Below are positions 15,622 through 24,277 of a DNA stretch of 37,030 nucleotides, piece after piece. Position numbers and translations under genes: made by a program. Position 1 is the stretch's first letter. Each line of letters begins with the position of its first letter. Under the pieces are notes generated by a model that saw nothing but the letters and a program-made list of their open reading frames with translations, did no database searches and was not told the DNA's origin. The stretch comes from an uncultured Eubacteriales bacterium (GTDB taxonomy: Bacteria; Bacillota; Clostridia; Oscillospirales; Oscillospiraceae): assembly GCA_900314485.1 (NCBI GenBank), contig OMVL01000006.1, positions 1-37,030 of the forward strand, in the 5' to 3' direction.

Positions 15622-17703
15622 ATGATGGAGATTCTCTCCCCGGCCGGCTCCTATGAGGCGGCGGTAGCCGCCGTCCAGAACGGAGCCGACGCCATCTATC
15701 TGGGCTACGGAAAATTTAACGCCAGAAGGAATGCCGCCAATTTCGACGAAAACGGCCTCAAGACTACGGTAGACTATTGTCATCTGAGAGGCGTGAAGGT
15801 CTATCTCACCCTCAACACGCTCCTCTCGGATAAGGAACTGCCTCAGGCTGCCAAGCTGGTCCGGCTGTGCAGCGACATCGGCGTTGATGCGCTCATCGTT
15901 CAGGATCTGGGCGTGGCGGAGCTGGTAAGACAGATCGCCCCGGATCTCCCGGTCCACGGCTCCACCCAAATGACCGTTCACAATCTGGACGGCGTCATGG
16001 CCTGCGCCGCGCTGGGGATGGAGCGGGTGGTGCTCTCCAGAGAGCTGTCCCGGGAGCAGATCCGCTATATCTGCCGCCGCTCCCCCATTGAGATCGAGGT
16101 CTTTGTCCACGGGGCGCTGTGCATGTGCTACTCCGGCCAGTGCTTCCTCTCCTCTGTCATCGGCGGCAGAAGCGGCAACCGGGGCATGTGCGCCCAGCCC
16201 TGCCGAATGAAGTATGGCTGGGACGGCACGGCAGACAGCTATCCCCTCAGCCTGAAGGACATGTCCCTTGTGCGGCACCTTCAGGAGCTGGAGGAGATGG
16301 GGGTGGCCAGCGCCAAGATCGAGGGGCGGATGAAGCGGCCGGAGTATGTGGCCATCGTCACCCGGGTCTACTCAGACGCTCTGCGGGAGCAGCGCCAGCC
16401 CACCCGTGAGGAGCTGGAGGACCTGACTGCCGCCTTTAACCGCCAGGGCTTTACCGACGGCTATTACCAGGGCAAGACGGGAAAGCACATGTTCGGCATC
16501 CACGAAAAAGAGCAGGTGCCGGAAAAACTCTTTGCCCGGACCCGGCAGGAGTATCACAGAGAACACGCCAGAGTGCCGGTGACCATGACGGTGGAGATGA
16601 AGGCCGGCCGGCCCCTCTGCATCACGGCGGCGGACAGCGAGGGCCATAAGGTCCGGCTGGAAGGCCCCGCTCCTGCCCCGGCCCTCCATCGGGCAGTGAC
16701 GGAGGAGGACATTCGCCGTCAGCTGGAGCGCACCGGCGGCACTCCCTATTATGTGGAGGAGATGGAGATCGCTGCGGACGGGGGACTCTCCATCCCCCTC
16801 TCCGCCCTGAACGACCTGCGGCGGCGACTGCTGGACGATCTGAGTCAGAAACGGATCGCACATCCCAGCCGCCGGACCGGCGCACCCCTGTCCATGCCTA
16901 AGGGGACGAACCATACGGAGACGCCCGGTTACACTGTCTCTCTCCGCTCGCCGGAGCAGCTGACAGAGAGTCTCATCGCCTGCAAGCCCCAGGTGATCTA
17001 TCTGGCTCCGGAGCATATTCTCAAACAGGCAGAGCTGGTCTCCCGTGCGCTGGAGCAGGGGATCGAGGTCTGCGCCGCCATGCCCCGTATTCTGTGGGAC
17101 AAGGAACGGCGGGAACTGGATGCGCTTTTGGAGCAGGTGAAGCAGCTGGGGGTCTACACCGCACTGGTGGGGGACCTGGGCGCATTGACCATCGCCGTCA
17201 GTCACGACTTTACCTGCCGGGGCGACTTCGGTTTGGGGGTCTATAACTCTCTGACCCTTTCCAAACTGACGGAGATGGGGCTTATTTCCGCCACGCTGTC
17301 CTTTGAGCAGCGGCTGGCCCGCATCCGGGATTTGAATAAGCCCCTGGATACCGAGATCATTGGCTACGGCCGGCTGCCGCTGATGATTACAGAGAACTGT
17401 ATCATCCACAACCGGGGCGGGCGCTGCAACTGCCACGCCTCCAATGTGCTGACCGACCGGACCGGGGCCCAGTTCCCCGTTCTGAAGGCCAGAGGATGTC
17501 GGAACGAGATCTTTAACTCCAAAAAGCTGTTTTTGGCAGACAAGCAGGAGAGCTATCAAAAGCTGGGCCTGTGGGCGGTGCGTCTCAGCTTTACCACGGA
17601 GAATCCCAGAGAGTGCGTCCAGATTTTGGAGCGCTATCAGGGCAAGGGAAGCTATACACCCATAGACATTACCCGGGGGCTGTATTTCCGGGATGTGGAG
17701 TGA
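15622..17703 (+). CDS. U32 family peptidase / RlhA-like rRNA hydroxylation protein
   Basis: A 693-residue U32 (collagenase-like) protein with a C-terminal DUF3656-type region. The U32 signature lies near residues 160-195: VFVHGALCMCYSGQC followed by SGNRGMCAQPCR, with the cysteines that may hold an iron-sulfur cluster. Relatives of this length and architecture include E. coli RlhA, needed for 5-hydroxycytidine in 23S rRNA; shorter relatives (TrhP) act on tRNA. Peptidase activity is not established for most of the family. ATG 15622 is followed by a second ATG and preceded by GGAGGA. A second Cys group lies near residues 590-625 (GRCNCHAS, RGCRNE). Confidence 0.85.
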   Translation: MMEILSPAGSYEAAVAAVQNGADAIYLGYGKFNARRNAANFDENGLKTTVDYCHLRGVKVYLTLNTLLSDKELPQAAKLVRLCSDIGVDALIVQDLGVAELVRQIAPDLPVHGSTQMTVHNLDGVMACAALGMERVVLSRELSREQIRYICRRSPIEIEVFVHGALCMCYSGQCFLSSVIGGRSGNRGMCAQPCRMKYGWDGTADSYPLSLKDMSLVRHLQELEEMGVASAKIEGRMKRPEYVAIVTRVYSDALREQRQPTREELEDLTAAFNRQGFTDGYYQGKTGKHMFGIHEKEQVPEKLFARTRQEYHREHARVPVTMTVEMKAGRPLCITAADSEGHKVRLEGPAPAPALHRAVTEEDIRRQLERTGGTPYYVEEMEIAADGGLSIPLSALNDLRRRLLDDLSQKRIAHPSRRTGAPLSMPKGTNHTETPGYTVSLRSPEQLTESLIACKPQVIYLAPEHILKQAELVSRALEQGIEVCAAMPRILWDKERRELDALLEQVKQLGVYTALVGDLGALTIAVSHDFTCRGDFGLGVYNSLTLSKLTEMGLISATLSFEQRLARIRDLNKPLDTEIIGYGRLPLMITENCIIHNRGGRCNCHASNVLTDRTGAQFPVLKARGCRNEIFNSKKLFLADKQESYQKLGLWAVRLSFTTENPRECVQILERYQGKGSYTPIDITRGLYFRDVE

Positions 17704-17766
17704 GGGCCGGTTTGCCGCCGGGCCTCTGTATGATGCTTTAAACACACAAAGAAAGAGAGAAACCCC

Positions 17767-18219
17767 ATGAAACTAACCTGGAAAGCAATTTCCCCCAAAA
17801 TCGGCAGGGAAATTCCCGCACCCTATTACGCCACCCCCGGCGCCGCCGCCATGGACCTCCACGCCTGTCTGGACGAGCCGGTGACCATTCCCTCCGGGGG
17901 CAGAGCAGTCATTCCCACCGGCATTGCCATTGCCCTGCCCGGTCCGGACTTTGTGGCCCTCATCTTTGCCCGCTCCGGCCTTGGCGTCAAGTTTGGCATT
18001 GCCCCCTCCAACTGCGTGGGCGTCATTGACAGCGACTACCGGGGCGAGATCAAAGTGGGCCTTCAAAACAGCGGGGACAAGGACTATACCATCCGGCCCG
18101 GGGACCGCATTGCCCAGATGGCCATTCTTCCCGTGGTGCAGGCGGAACTGGAGCAGGCCGACGAGCTGGACGAGACCGCCCGGGGAATCGGCGGCTTCGG
18201 CTCTACGGGAAGGAACTAA
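17767..18219 (+). CDS. dut: dUTP diphosphatase (dUTPase)
   Basis: A 150-residue trimeric-type dUTPase that hydrolyses dUTP to dUMP and pyrophosphate, keeping uracil out of DNA. The five family motifs are visible: PGAAAMDLHA, RSGLGVKFGI, GVIDSDYRGEI, RPGDRIAQM and the C-terminal P-loop-like RGIGGFGSTGRN that closes over the substrate. It lies between the U32 gene and maf on the same strand, 5 bp before maf. Its ribosome binding site (GAAAGAGAG) is weak. Confidence 0.95.
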   Translation: MKLTWKAISPKIGREIPAPYYATPGAAAMDLHACLDEPVTIPSGGRAVIPTGIAIALPGPDFVALIFARSGLGVKFGIAPSNCVGVIDSDYRGEIKVGLQNSGDKDYTIRPGDRIAQMAILPVVQAELEQADELDETARGIGGFGSTGRN

Positions 18220-18224
18220 AGGGC

Positions 18225-18797
18225 ATGAAAATCATTCTGGCATCCCAGTCTCCCCGGCGTCGGGAGCTGCTGGGCCTGATGGGCCTGACGGATTTTGAGA
18301 TCCGCCCCGCCCGGGGGGAGGAGGACATGTCCGCCCCCCTGACTCCGGATCGGCTGGTGGAATCTCTGGCCGCTGCCAAGGGGGCGGAGGTTGCGGCTCA
18401 GGCAGCCCCTGCCGATGTGGTCATTGCCGCAGACACCATTGTCACGCTGGACGGCAAGGTGCTGGGCAAGCCCCGCAGCGAGGGGGAGGCCGCAGAAATG
18501 CTCCGCACCCTCTCCGGCCGGACCCATGTGGTCTATACCGGAGTCGTGGTGATACAGGGTGGGCGCCGTCTGGTGCGCCACGAGGCCACAGAGGTGGTCT
18601 TTCGGGCGCTGACGGATGAGGAAATTTCACATTATATTGCCACCGGAGAGCCCATGGACAAGGCCGGGGCCTACGGCATTCAGGGCCGGGGAGCTCTGCT
18701 GGTAGAGGGCATCCGGGGCGACTACTTCAACGTGATGGGCCTGCCCGTCTGTAAGCTGGGGCAGATGCTCCGGGAATTCGGTATTGCAACACTGTAA
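18225..18797 (+). CDS. maf: Maf-family nucleotide pyrophosphatase
   Basis: A 190-residue Maf/YhdE-type protein that hydrolyses non-canonical or UTP/dTTP-type nucleoside triphosphates; in Bacillus it has been linked to septum formation. The N-terminal ASQSPRRRELLGLMG and the ADTIV block (near residue 70) are diagnostic, as is DKAGAYGIQGRG near 145. It sits directly before mreC, the classic position. The gap to dut is 5 bp, and the stop is 15 bp before the mreC start. Confidence 0.93.
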   Translation: MKIILASQSPRRRELLGLMGLTDFEIRPARGEEDMSAPLTPDRLVESLAAAKGAEVAAQAAPADVVIAADTIVTLDGKVLGKPRSEGEAAEMLRTLSGRTHVVYTGVVVIQGGRRLVRHEATEVVFRALTDEEISHYIATGEPMDKAGAYGIQGRGALLVEGIRGDYFNVMGLPVCKLGQMLREFGIATL

Positions 18798-18812
18798 GAA
18801 GAGGCATCCGCT

Positions 18813-19649
18813 GTGAGGGAATTCTTTCGAAAAAACGGAATCATTGTGGTCATTGCGGCCCTTTTGCTGACAGCGGCGGTCTCCATTGGCTCGGCGCTGA
18901 TCCCCATGGATCCGCTGGCCAACGCTCTGGGCGTCTTAGCCACCCCCTTCCGGGCCATTGGCACTGCTGTGACAGGCTGGGGACAGGGGGTCTATCGCTA
19001 TGCCACCGAGTATGACGCCCTGCGGCAGCGGGTGGCGGAGTTGGAAGGTCAGGTGGCCCAAATGGAGCAGGAAAACCGGGAGGCCAACGCCGCCCTCCGG
19101 GAGAACGAACGGCTGCGCCAGCTGTTGGAGCTGCGGGAAAAGCGGACAGACTTTGTCTTTGAGTCCGCTGCCGTCACCGGGCGTACCGTCACCAGCTGGT
19201 CCGCCACCCTGACCATCAGCAAGGGCACTGCCCACGGCGTCAGCCAGGGAGACTGCGTCATTACCGAGACGGGTGCTCTGGTGGGGGTGGTCCGGGAGGC
19301 GGGGCTGAACTGGTCCACCGTCTCCACTGTGCTGGACCCGGACATCTCTCTGGGCGCTCAGGTGTTCTCCACCGGAGAGGACGGCATTTTGGAGGGGGAT
19401 CTGACCCTTATGACTGAGGGAAAGTGCCGCCTGTCCTATCTCTCCGTCCAGTCGGAGACAGAGAAGGGGGATCAGGTGCTCACCTCCGGCATGGGAGGCA
19501 TTTATCCCTCCGGGCTGGTCATTGGTACGGTGGAGCGGGTGGACTATCTCCCCTCCGGAGCAGAGCGGTATGCCGTCCTTGCCCCTGCGGCAGATCTGGA
19601 TCGGCTGGAGGAGGTCTTTGTCATCAAGGACTTCCAGATCGTAGAATGA
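18813..19649 (+). CDS. mreC: Rod shape-determining protein MreC
   Basis: A 278-residue MreC, part of the elongasome that guides lateral cell-wall synthesis. It has a short cytoplasmic N-terminus, one membrane segment (about residues 10-30, VVIAALLLTAAVSIGSALI), a coiled coil (about 65-115, rich in Glu/Gln/Arg), and the two beta-barrel domains typical of the family (VTGRTVTSWSATLTISKG, then GDQVLTSGMGGIYPSGLVIG). The start is GTG at 18813 with GAAGAGG upstream. mreB, often just upstream, is absent; maf takes that place. Confidence 0.92.
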   Translation: MREFFRKNGIIVVIAALLLTAAVSIGSALIPMDPLANALGVLATPFRAIGTAVTGWGQGVYRYATEYDALRQRVAELEGQVAQMEQENREANAALRENERLRQLLELREKRTDFVFESAAVTGRTVTSWSATLTISKGTAHGVSQGDCVITETGALVGVVREAGLNWSTVSTVLDPDISLGAQVFSTGEDGILEGDLTLMTEGKCRLSYLSVQSETEKGDQVLTSGMGGIYPSGLVIGTVERVDYLPSGAERYAVLAPAADLDRLEEVFVIKDFQIVE

Positions 19650-19659
19650 GGGGAAGACT

Positions 19660-20175
19660 ATGCGCAACACTGACCGGACGCTTCCCAAATGGCTGACCTA
19701 CGCCGGGGCCTTTTTTCTCTGCTTTTTTTTCGAGCGCTGTATCTTCAACCGCTTCCCCCTGTGGGGGGCGATCCCCATGCTGGTGCCGCTGACGGCGGCG
19801 GCAGTGGGCTTTCTGGAGGGGGCCATGCCCGGCTCTGTTTTTGGCGTGACTGCGGGGCTGTTCTCCGCTCTGACGCTTGGACCGGGCCATGCCCGGTTCA
19901 TCTGGTGCGACTGCGCCATTGGCATCCTCTGCGGAGCCACGGTGAACAAGGCGCTGGGTAGAACCTTTCACGGCTATCTCCTCTGCGCCGCCGGCAGCCT
20001 CGGGGCATTGGAGGGGATGGAGCTGCTGCTCCGCCTGTTTTTTGACGATCAGGAGGCGGGGCCGGTGCTGGCCACAGCGGGAGGAGAGTTTGCCTATTCC
20101 GTCCTCTTTGCCCCGGTCATCTACCTGTTCTTTTGGGGGATCTACCGCAGATTCCGTTCGGATTTGGAGTTTTAA
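19660..20175 (+). CDS. mreD: Rod shape-determining protein MreD
   Basis: A 171-residue, highly hydrophobic protein with about five membrane segments, in the standard MreD position between mreC and a class B penicillin-binding protein. MreD is poorly conserved in sequence, so the call rests on length, hydropathy and context. The N-terminus is basic. It starts 10 bp after mreC and ends 6 bp before the PBP gene. The role is scaffolding of the elongasome in the membrane. Confidence 0.8.
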   Translation: MRNTDRTLPKWLTYAGAFFLCFFFERCIFNRFPLWGAIPMLVPLTAAAVGFLEGAMPGSVFGVTAGLFSALTLGPGHARFIWCDCAIGILCGATVNKALGRTFHGYLLCAAGSLGALEGMELLLRLFFDDQEAGPVLATAGGEFAYSVLFAPVIYLFFWGIYRRFRSDLEF

Positions 20176-20181
20176 GCCCGT

Positions 20182-22248
20182 ATGAAGCAAAAAGCATTTC
20201 GTTTCAGGGGCCGGATCGTCGCCGGCCTTGTGGGAGCGGTGGCCATGCTGTTTCTCATCGTCCTCTACGATGCGCAGATCCGCCACGGCATTGACATCGA
20301 CGAATCCACCGCCGCCAACACGGTGGTGACTCAGGTTCCGGTAGCGGCCGCCCGTGGGGAGATCACAGACCGCAACGGCACCGTTCTGGTCACAAACGAG
20401 ACGGTCTATCAGGTGGTGCTGGACGTAGACGCAATGGGGGACTATGCCCGCCAGACCGACACGATCCGCCGCCTGCTCCAGCTCTGCCGGGAGCAGGCCA
20501 TTGCCGTCAATGAAGGCGGACTGCCCCTCCAGTGGCAGGACGGGCAGTGGCAGTATGTCTCTGACCAGCCCTTTACCTATCAGAACGAGGACGGAGCCAC
20601 GGAGCAGACCCGCTTTGCCCGGCTGTGTGAGGAGATGGAGTGGCCCATGGCGGCAGAGGAGCCGGCTAAAACGGCGGAAGCTATGCTGGCCACCTTCGGC
20701 CTGGAGGGGCCGGAGGATGAGGCGGTGCTGGATGTGCTCTATGCCTGTTACCTCCGGGAGGAGGAGATTTTGTTCACCACCTGGTATTTTGCCGAGGATG
20801 TGGACATCGGATTTATCACCCGGGTGAAGGAAGAACGGCTCCCCGGCGTGGAGATCCGCACCGCCACCCGCCGGGTGTATCAGACTCCCTGCGCCGCCCA
20901 TCTGCTGGGCCAGGTAGGCGCCATCTCCGCAGAGAACTGGGAGACGGGGGAGAACTATAAGGAGCGGGGCTACGCCATGGACGCCGTTGTGGGTGTTTCC
21001 GGGGCAGAGTATGCCTTTGAGGACTATTTGCAGGGTACGGCCGGTATCGCCCGGCGCATCACCGGACTGGACGGCACTCTGCTCAGCCAGGACTATGCCG
21101 AGCTGCCGGCGGCGGGAAATACAGTGGCCCTTACCATTGACATTGATCTTCAGGCGGCGGCTGAGGAGGCCCTTGCCCTTCACACCGAGGAAATCAACGA
21201 TGGGGCGGGAGGCAGCGCCGTGGTGGTCATGGACGTCCGGGACGGCAGTGTTCTGGCGGCGGCCTCCTGGCCCACCTATGATCTGAATACCTATCGGCAG
21301 AACTACCGGGAACTGGCCGAAGATGAGGGAAAGCCCCTGTTTAACCGCGCCTTTCTGGGTACCTATGCCCCCGGCTCCACCTATAAGATCGTCACCGCCA
21401 CTGCCGCACTGGATACAGGGCTGATCACCCCCTATGACACCATCCGCTGTACCGGCAAAATGGAGTATCTGGACACCACCTTCCGCTGCTGGATCTACCG
21501 CCAAAGCGGCGGCACCCACGGGGAGGAAACGGTGAGTGACGCCATCCGGGACTCCTGCAACATCTTTTTTTACACCGTGGGCAGCCAGCTGGGCATTGAG
21601 ACGCTGACCGAGTACGCCAGAGCCTATGGTCTGGGACTCCCCACCGGTATTGAGCTCAGCGAGTCCGTCGGCGTCAACGCCGGTCCGGAGTACAGTGAGC
21701 GGATCGGGACCATCTGGTACCCCGGCAACACCCTCTCCTCTGCCATCGGCCAGAGCGACAACCAGTTTACTCCCCTGCAGATCTGCAACTATATCGCCAC
21801 CGTGGTCAACGGCGGCACCCGCTATTGCGCCCATCTGCTCCGCAGCGTCACCAGTTACGACGGGTCGGAGACGGTGTACCGGTATACGCCTGAGGTGCGA
21901 AATACAGTTCCCCTCTCGGACACGGATCGGAGCGCCATTTTGCAGGGCATGGCGGAGGTGGTGGAGAATACCGGCACGGTGCAGGCCGCCTTTGCCGATC
22001 TGAATGCCAGGGGCATCCGGGTAGGGGCCAAGACCGGCTCTGCCCAGGTCTTTGGACAGGAGAATGCCAACGGCCTCTTTGTCTGCTTTGCCCCCTACGA
22101 CGACCCGGAGATCGCCATCTGCGTGGCAGTGGAAAAGGGCGGCTCCGGCGCCGCCACAGCGGTGATCGCCGCAGACATTATGGCTGAGTATTTTGCCGAT
22201 AAGACGCCTCTGACCGTTTCAGAGGGAGAAATGATTCCGGTGGGATGA
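20182..22248 (+). CDS. mrdA: Class B penicillin-binding protein 2 (elongation transpeptidase)
   Basis: A 688-residue PBP2-type transpeptidase that crosslinks peptidoglycan during elongation, acting outside the membrane. An N-terminal membrane segment (about residues 12-32) is followed by the PBP dimer domain starting near AARGEITDRNGTVL. The transpeptidase domain has the active-site STYK (S399-K402), SCN (458-460) and KTG (617-619). An insert of Glu/Thr/Gln-rich sequence lies between the dimer-domain parts. The start overlaps no good ribosome binding site, so translation is probably coupled to mreD (6-bp gap). rodA is not adjacent. Confidence 0.93.
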   Translation: MKQKAFRFRGRIVAGLVGAVAMLFLIVLYDAQIRHGIDIDESTAANTVVTQVPVAAARGEITDRNGTVLVTNETVYQVVLDVDAMGDYARQTDTIRRLLQLCREQAIAVNEGGLPLQWQDGQWQYVSDQPFTYQNEDGATEQTRFARLCEEMEWPMAAEEPAKTAEAMLATFGLEGPEDEAVLDVLYACYLREEEILFTTWYFAEDVDIGFITRVKEERLPGVEIRTATRRVYQTPCAAHLLGQVGAISAENWETGENYKERGYAMDAVVGVSGAEYAFEDYLQGTAGIARRITGLDGTLLSQDYAELPAAGNTVALTIDIDLQAAAEEALALHTEEINDGAGGSAVVVMDVRDGSVLAAASWPTYDLNTYRQNYRELAEDEGKPLFNRAFLGTYAPGSTYKIVTATAALDTGLITPYDTIRCTGKMEYLDTTFRCWIYRQSGGTHGEETVSDAIRDSCNIFFYTVGSQLGIETLTEYARAYGLGLPTGIELSESVGVNAGPEYSERIGTIWYPGNTLSSAIGQSDNQFTPLQICNYIATVVNGGTRYCAHLLRSVTSYDGSETVYRYTPEVRNTVPLSDTDRSAILQGMAEVVENTGTVQAAFADLNARGIRVGAKTGSAQVFGQENANGLFVCFAPYDDPEIAICVAVEKGGSGAATAVIAADIMAEYFADKTPLTVSEGEMIPVG

Positions 22249-22262
22249 GGGAAAACTTCCTC

Positions 22263-22291
22263 TTTTCACAGCGGAGAAGCTGTGCTATACT
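22263..22291 (+). promoter_or_regulatory. Promoter of GH13 gene with internal inverted repeat
   Basis: A -10 TATACT (22286-22291, overlapping a second TATAAT at 22291-22296) with a weak -35 TTTTCA at 17 bp. A perfect 6-bp inverted repeat, CACAGC (22267-22272) and GCTGTG (22279-22284), fills the spacer. It could be an operator or the weak end hairpin of the PBP transcript. Confidence 0.5.
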
Positions 22292-22334
22292 ATAATAGGT
22301 CGGGTTTGCGGCCTTTGAGCAGAGAGAAAAGTGG

Positions 22335-22350
22335 ATCGAAGGAGTTCGAT
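22335..22350 (+). promoter_or_regulatory. Hairpin presenting the GH13 Shine-Dalgarno in its loop
   Basis: ATCGAA (22335-22340) pairs perfectly with TTCGAT (22345-22350), leaving GGAG (22341-22344), the Shine-Dalgarno core, as the tetraloop. The ATG at 22356 follows 11 nt after the GGAG. Confidence 0.45.
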
Positions 22351-22355
22351 AGAGT

Positions 22356-24221
22356 ATGCACGATAACCAGATTTTCAATTCCCGCAGTCTGGACTACAAG
22401 CGCCCCTACGGCGCGGTGACGCCGGGCACAACGGTGGAATTTACCCTTCGTCCCCAGCGAAGCGAGGGGTTTTCCCGAGGTACGCTGGTGGTCAAATATG
22501 AGTTTGACGACAGCCGCTCCAGAGACATTCCGCTGGTCTGGACAGATACCGACCGGGGGATAGACGTCTTTACCGCCTCGCTGGAGGTGGGGGACTATGT
22601 GGGCCTGATCTGGTATTCCTTCCGGCTGGAGGGTCTGAACGGCCAGTATAGGGAGCTGGGCAGTTATCAGCTCACCGTCTATGACCCCACAGATGCGGTG
22701 CCGGACTGGTTTGGCCGGGGCATGTGCTATCAGATTTTTCCCGACCGTTTCCGCCGCACCTCGATACCCGATCCCACCGGCATGGTGGGCGGCCGAACGG
22801 TACATGAAAACTGGGACGAAGAGCCGGTCTGGCGGCCCAATGAGCGGGGAGAGATTCGGAACCGGGACTTCTTCGGCGGCAGCCTGAAGGGCGTGGAGGA
22901 GAAGCTGGACTACATTGCCTCTCTTGGTGTGGAGACCATCTACTTCTGCCCCATCTTTGAGGCGCCGGAGAACCACCGCTACGGTACCGCCAACTATGAC
23001 AATATCGACCCCATGCTGGGCAGCAACGAGGATTTTAAAGACCTCTGCAAGGCTGCCCATGACCGGGGCATCCGCATTATGCTGGACGGCGTGTTTAACC
23101 ACACGGGCTACGTCAGCCGCTACTTTAACGGCGACGGCTTTTATGACAGCGTGGGCGCCAGCCAGAGCAAGGACTCCCCCTACTACGACTGGTTCTGTTT
23201 CAAAAACTGGCCGAAGGATTATGAGGCCTGGTGGGGCATCTACTCCCTCCCTGCCGTGAACGAGCACTGCGAGAGCTATCGGGACTTTATCTTCGGGTCT
23301 GAAGACTCCGTCATCCGCAAATGGCTCCGGGCGGGAGCCGACGGATGGCGGCTGGACGTGGCCGACGAGCTGCCTGATGATTTCGTCCGGGGCATCCACG
23401 AAGCTGCCCGGAAGGAAAGCCCCAACGCCGTGGTCATCGGCGAGGTGTGGGAGGACGGCTCGAACAAAGTGGCCTACGGCGTCCGCCGCAAACACCTTTT
23501 GGGCCATCATCTGGACGGCTTGATGAACTATCCCTTCCGCTCTGCCCTCATCGACTTTTTGCTGGGAGATTTCGGCGACCACTTCCAGCAGCGGATGGAG
23601 ACCATTCGGGAGAACTATCCTCCCTCCGCCTTCTACTCCGCCATGAACGCTCTGGGCACCCATGATACGCTGCGCATCTTTACCTATTTGGGTACGGGCT
23701 CTCAGCGCAACGAATGGTCCAAAGAGATGCGGGCTGAATATCAGCTCTCCGATCAGGAGGCCGAGTGGGGCTGGAAGCGGCTCAAGCTGGGTCTTGCGGT
23801 GCTCTTCACCTTCCCCGGTGCGCCTACCGTCTACTATGGTGACGAGGTGGGAATGACCGGCTTTGAGGATCCCTTTAACCGCCGCACCTATCCCTGGGGC
23901 AGGGAGGACGAGACCTTCCTCTCCTACTACCGTCAGCTGGGCAACCTGCGTAAGGAAAACGAATGCCTCCGCTCCGGCGACTTTGTCTGGGGTAACTGTC
24001 AGAGACAGTACATCTCCTTTGCCCGTGTGCTGGAGGAGGAGGCAATCGCCGTCTCTGTCAATGCCGGCAGTGAATCGGCGGAAGTCGTCATCCCCTGGAG
24101 CTTCCCCGCTGCAACCGATTTGGACAGCGGAGATCAGATCACGGCCGAGCATGGTGCGCTGCATCTCAATGTGCCTCCCATGAGCCGGCGGATTTTGCGG
24201 TACCGCAAAAACGGAAACTGA
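22356..24221 (+). CDS. Glycoside hydrolase family 13 (cyclomaltodextrinase/neopullulanase-like)
   Basis: A 621-residue alpha-glucan hydrolase. Residues 1-110 form a beta-rich N-terminal domain of the CBM34-like kind seen in neopullulanases. The (beta/alpha)8 barrel begins near WFGRGMCYQIFPDRF. GH13 conserved regions: DGVFNHTG near 245, DGWRLDVADE with the nucleophile Asp near 331, VIGEVWE with the acid/base Glu near 362, and LGTHDT with the transition-state Asp near 430. No signal peptide is seen, so it acts in the cytoplasm on imported malto-oligosaccharides. It is a single-gene unit with its own promoter and a strong terminator. Confidence 0.92.
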   Translation: MHDNQIFNSRSLDYKRPYGAVTPGTTVEFTLRPQRSEGFSRGTLVVKYEFDDSRSRDIPLVWTDTDRGIDVFTASLEVGDYVGLIWYSFRLEGLNGQYRELGSYQLTVYDPTDAVPDWFGRGMCYQIFPDRFRRTSIPDPTGMVGGRTVHENWDEEPVWRPNERGEIRNRDFFGGSLKGVEEKLDYIASLGVETIYFCPIFEAPENHRYGTANYDNIDPMLGSNEDFKDLCKAAHDRGIRIMLDGVFNHTGYVSRYFNGDGFYDSVGASQSKDSPYYDWFCFKNWPKDYEAWWGIYSLPAVNEHCESYRDFIFGSEDSVIRKWLRAGADGWRLDVADELPDDFVRGIHEAARKESPNAVVIGEVWEDGSNKVAYGVRRKHLLGHHLDGLMNYPFRSALIDFLLGDFGDHFQQRMETIRENYPPSAFYSAMNALGTHDTLRIFTYLGTGSQRNEWSKEMRAEYQLSDQEAEWGWKRLKLGLAVLFTFPGAPTVYYGDEVGMTGFEDPFNRRTYPWGREDETFLSYYRQLGNLRKENECLRSGDFVWGNCQRQYISFARVLEEEAIAVSVNAGSESAEVVIPWSFPAATDLDSGDQITAEHGALHLNVPPMSRRILRYRKNGN

Positions 24222-24230
24222 AGGAAAAGA

Positions 24231-24264
24231 AAACGTCCGACTGTCTGATCACAGTCGGACGTTT
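24231..24264. terminator. Bidirectional terminator between GH13 gene and rex
   Basis: A perfect 14-bp stem (24231-24244 with 24251-24264) and a 6-nt loop, with AAA/TTT ends on both sides, lies between convergent genes. Confidence 0.85.
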
Positions 24265-24277
24265 ATATATATGGTTG

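Noticed and set aside
19624..21834. 736-codon minus-strand open frame opposite mreD and the PBP gene
   Set aside because: The plus strand carries mreD and a PBP with all catalytic motifs; the antisense translation has no recognisable domain.
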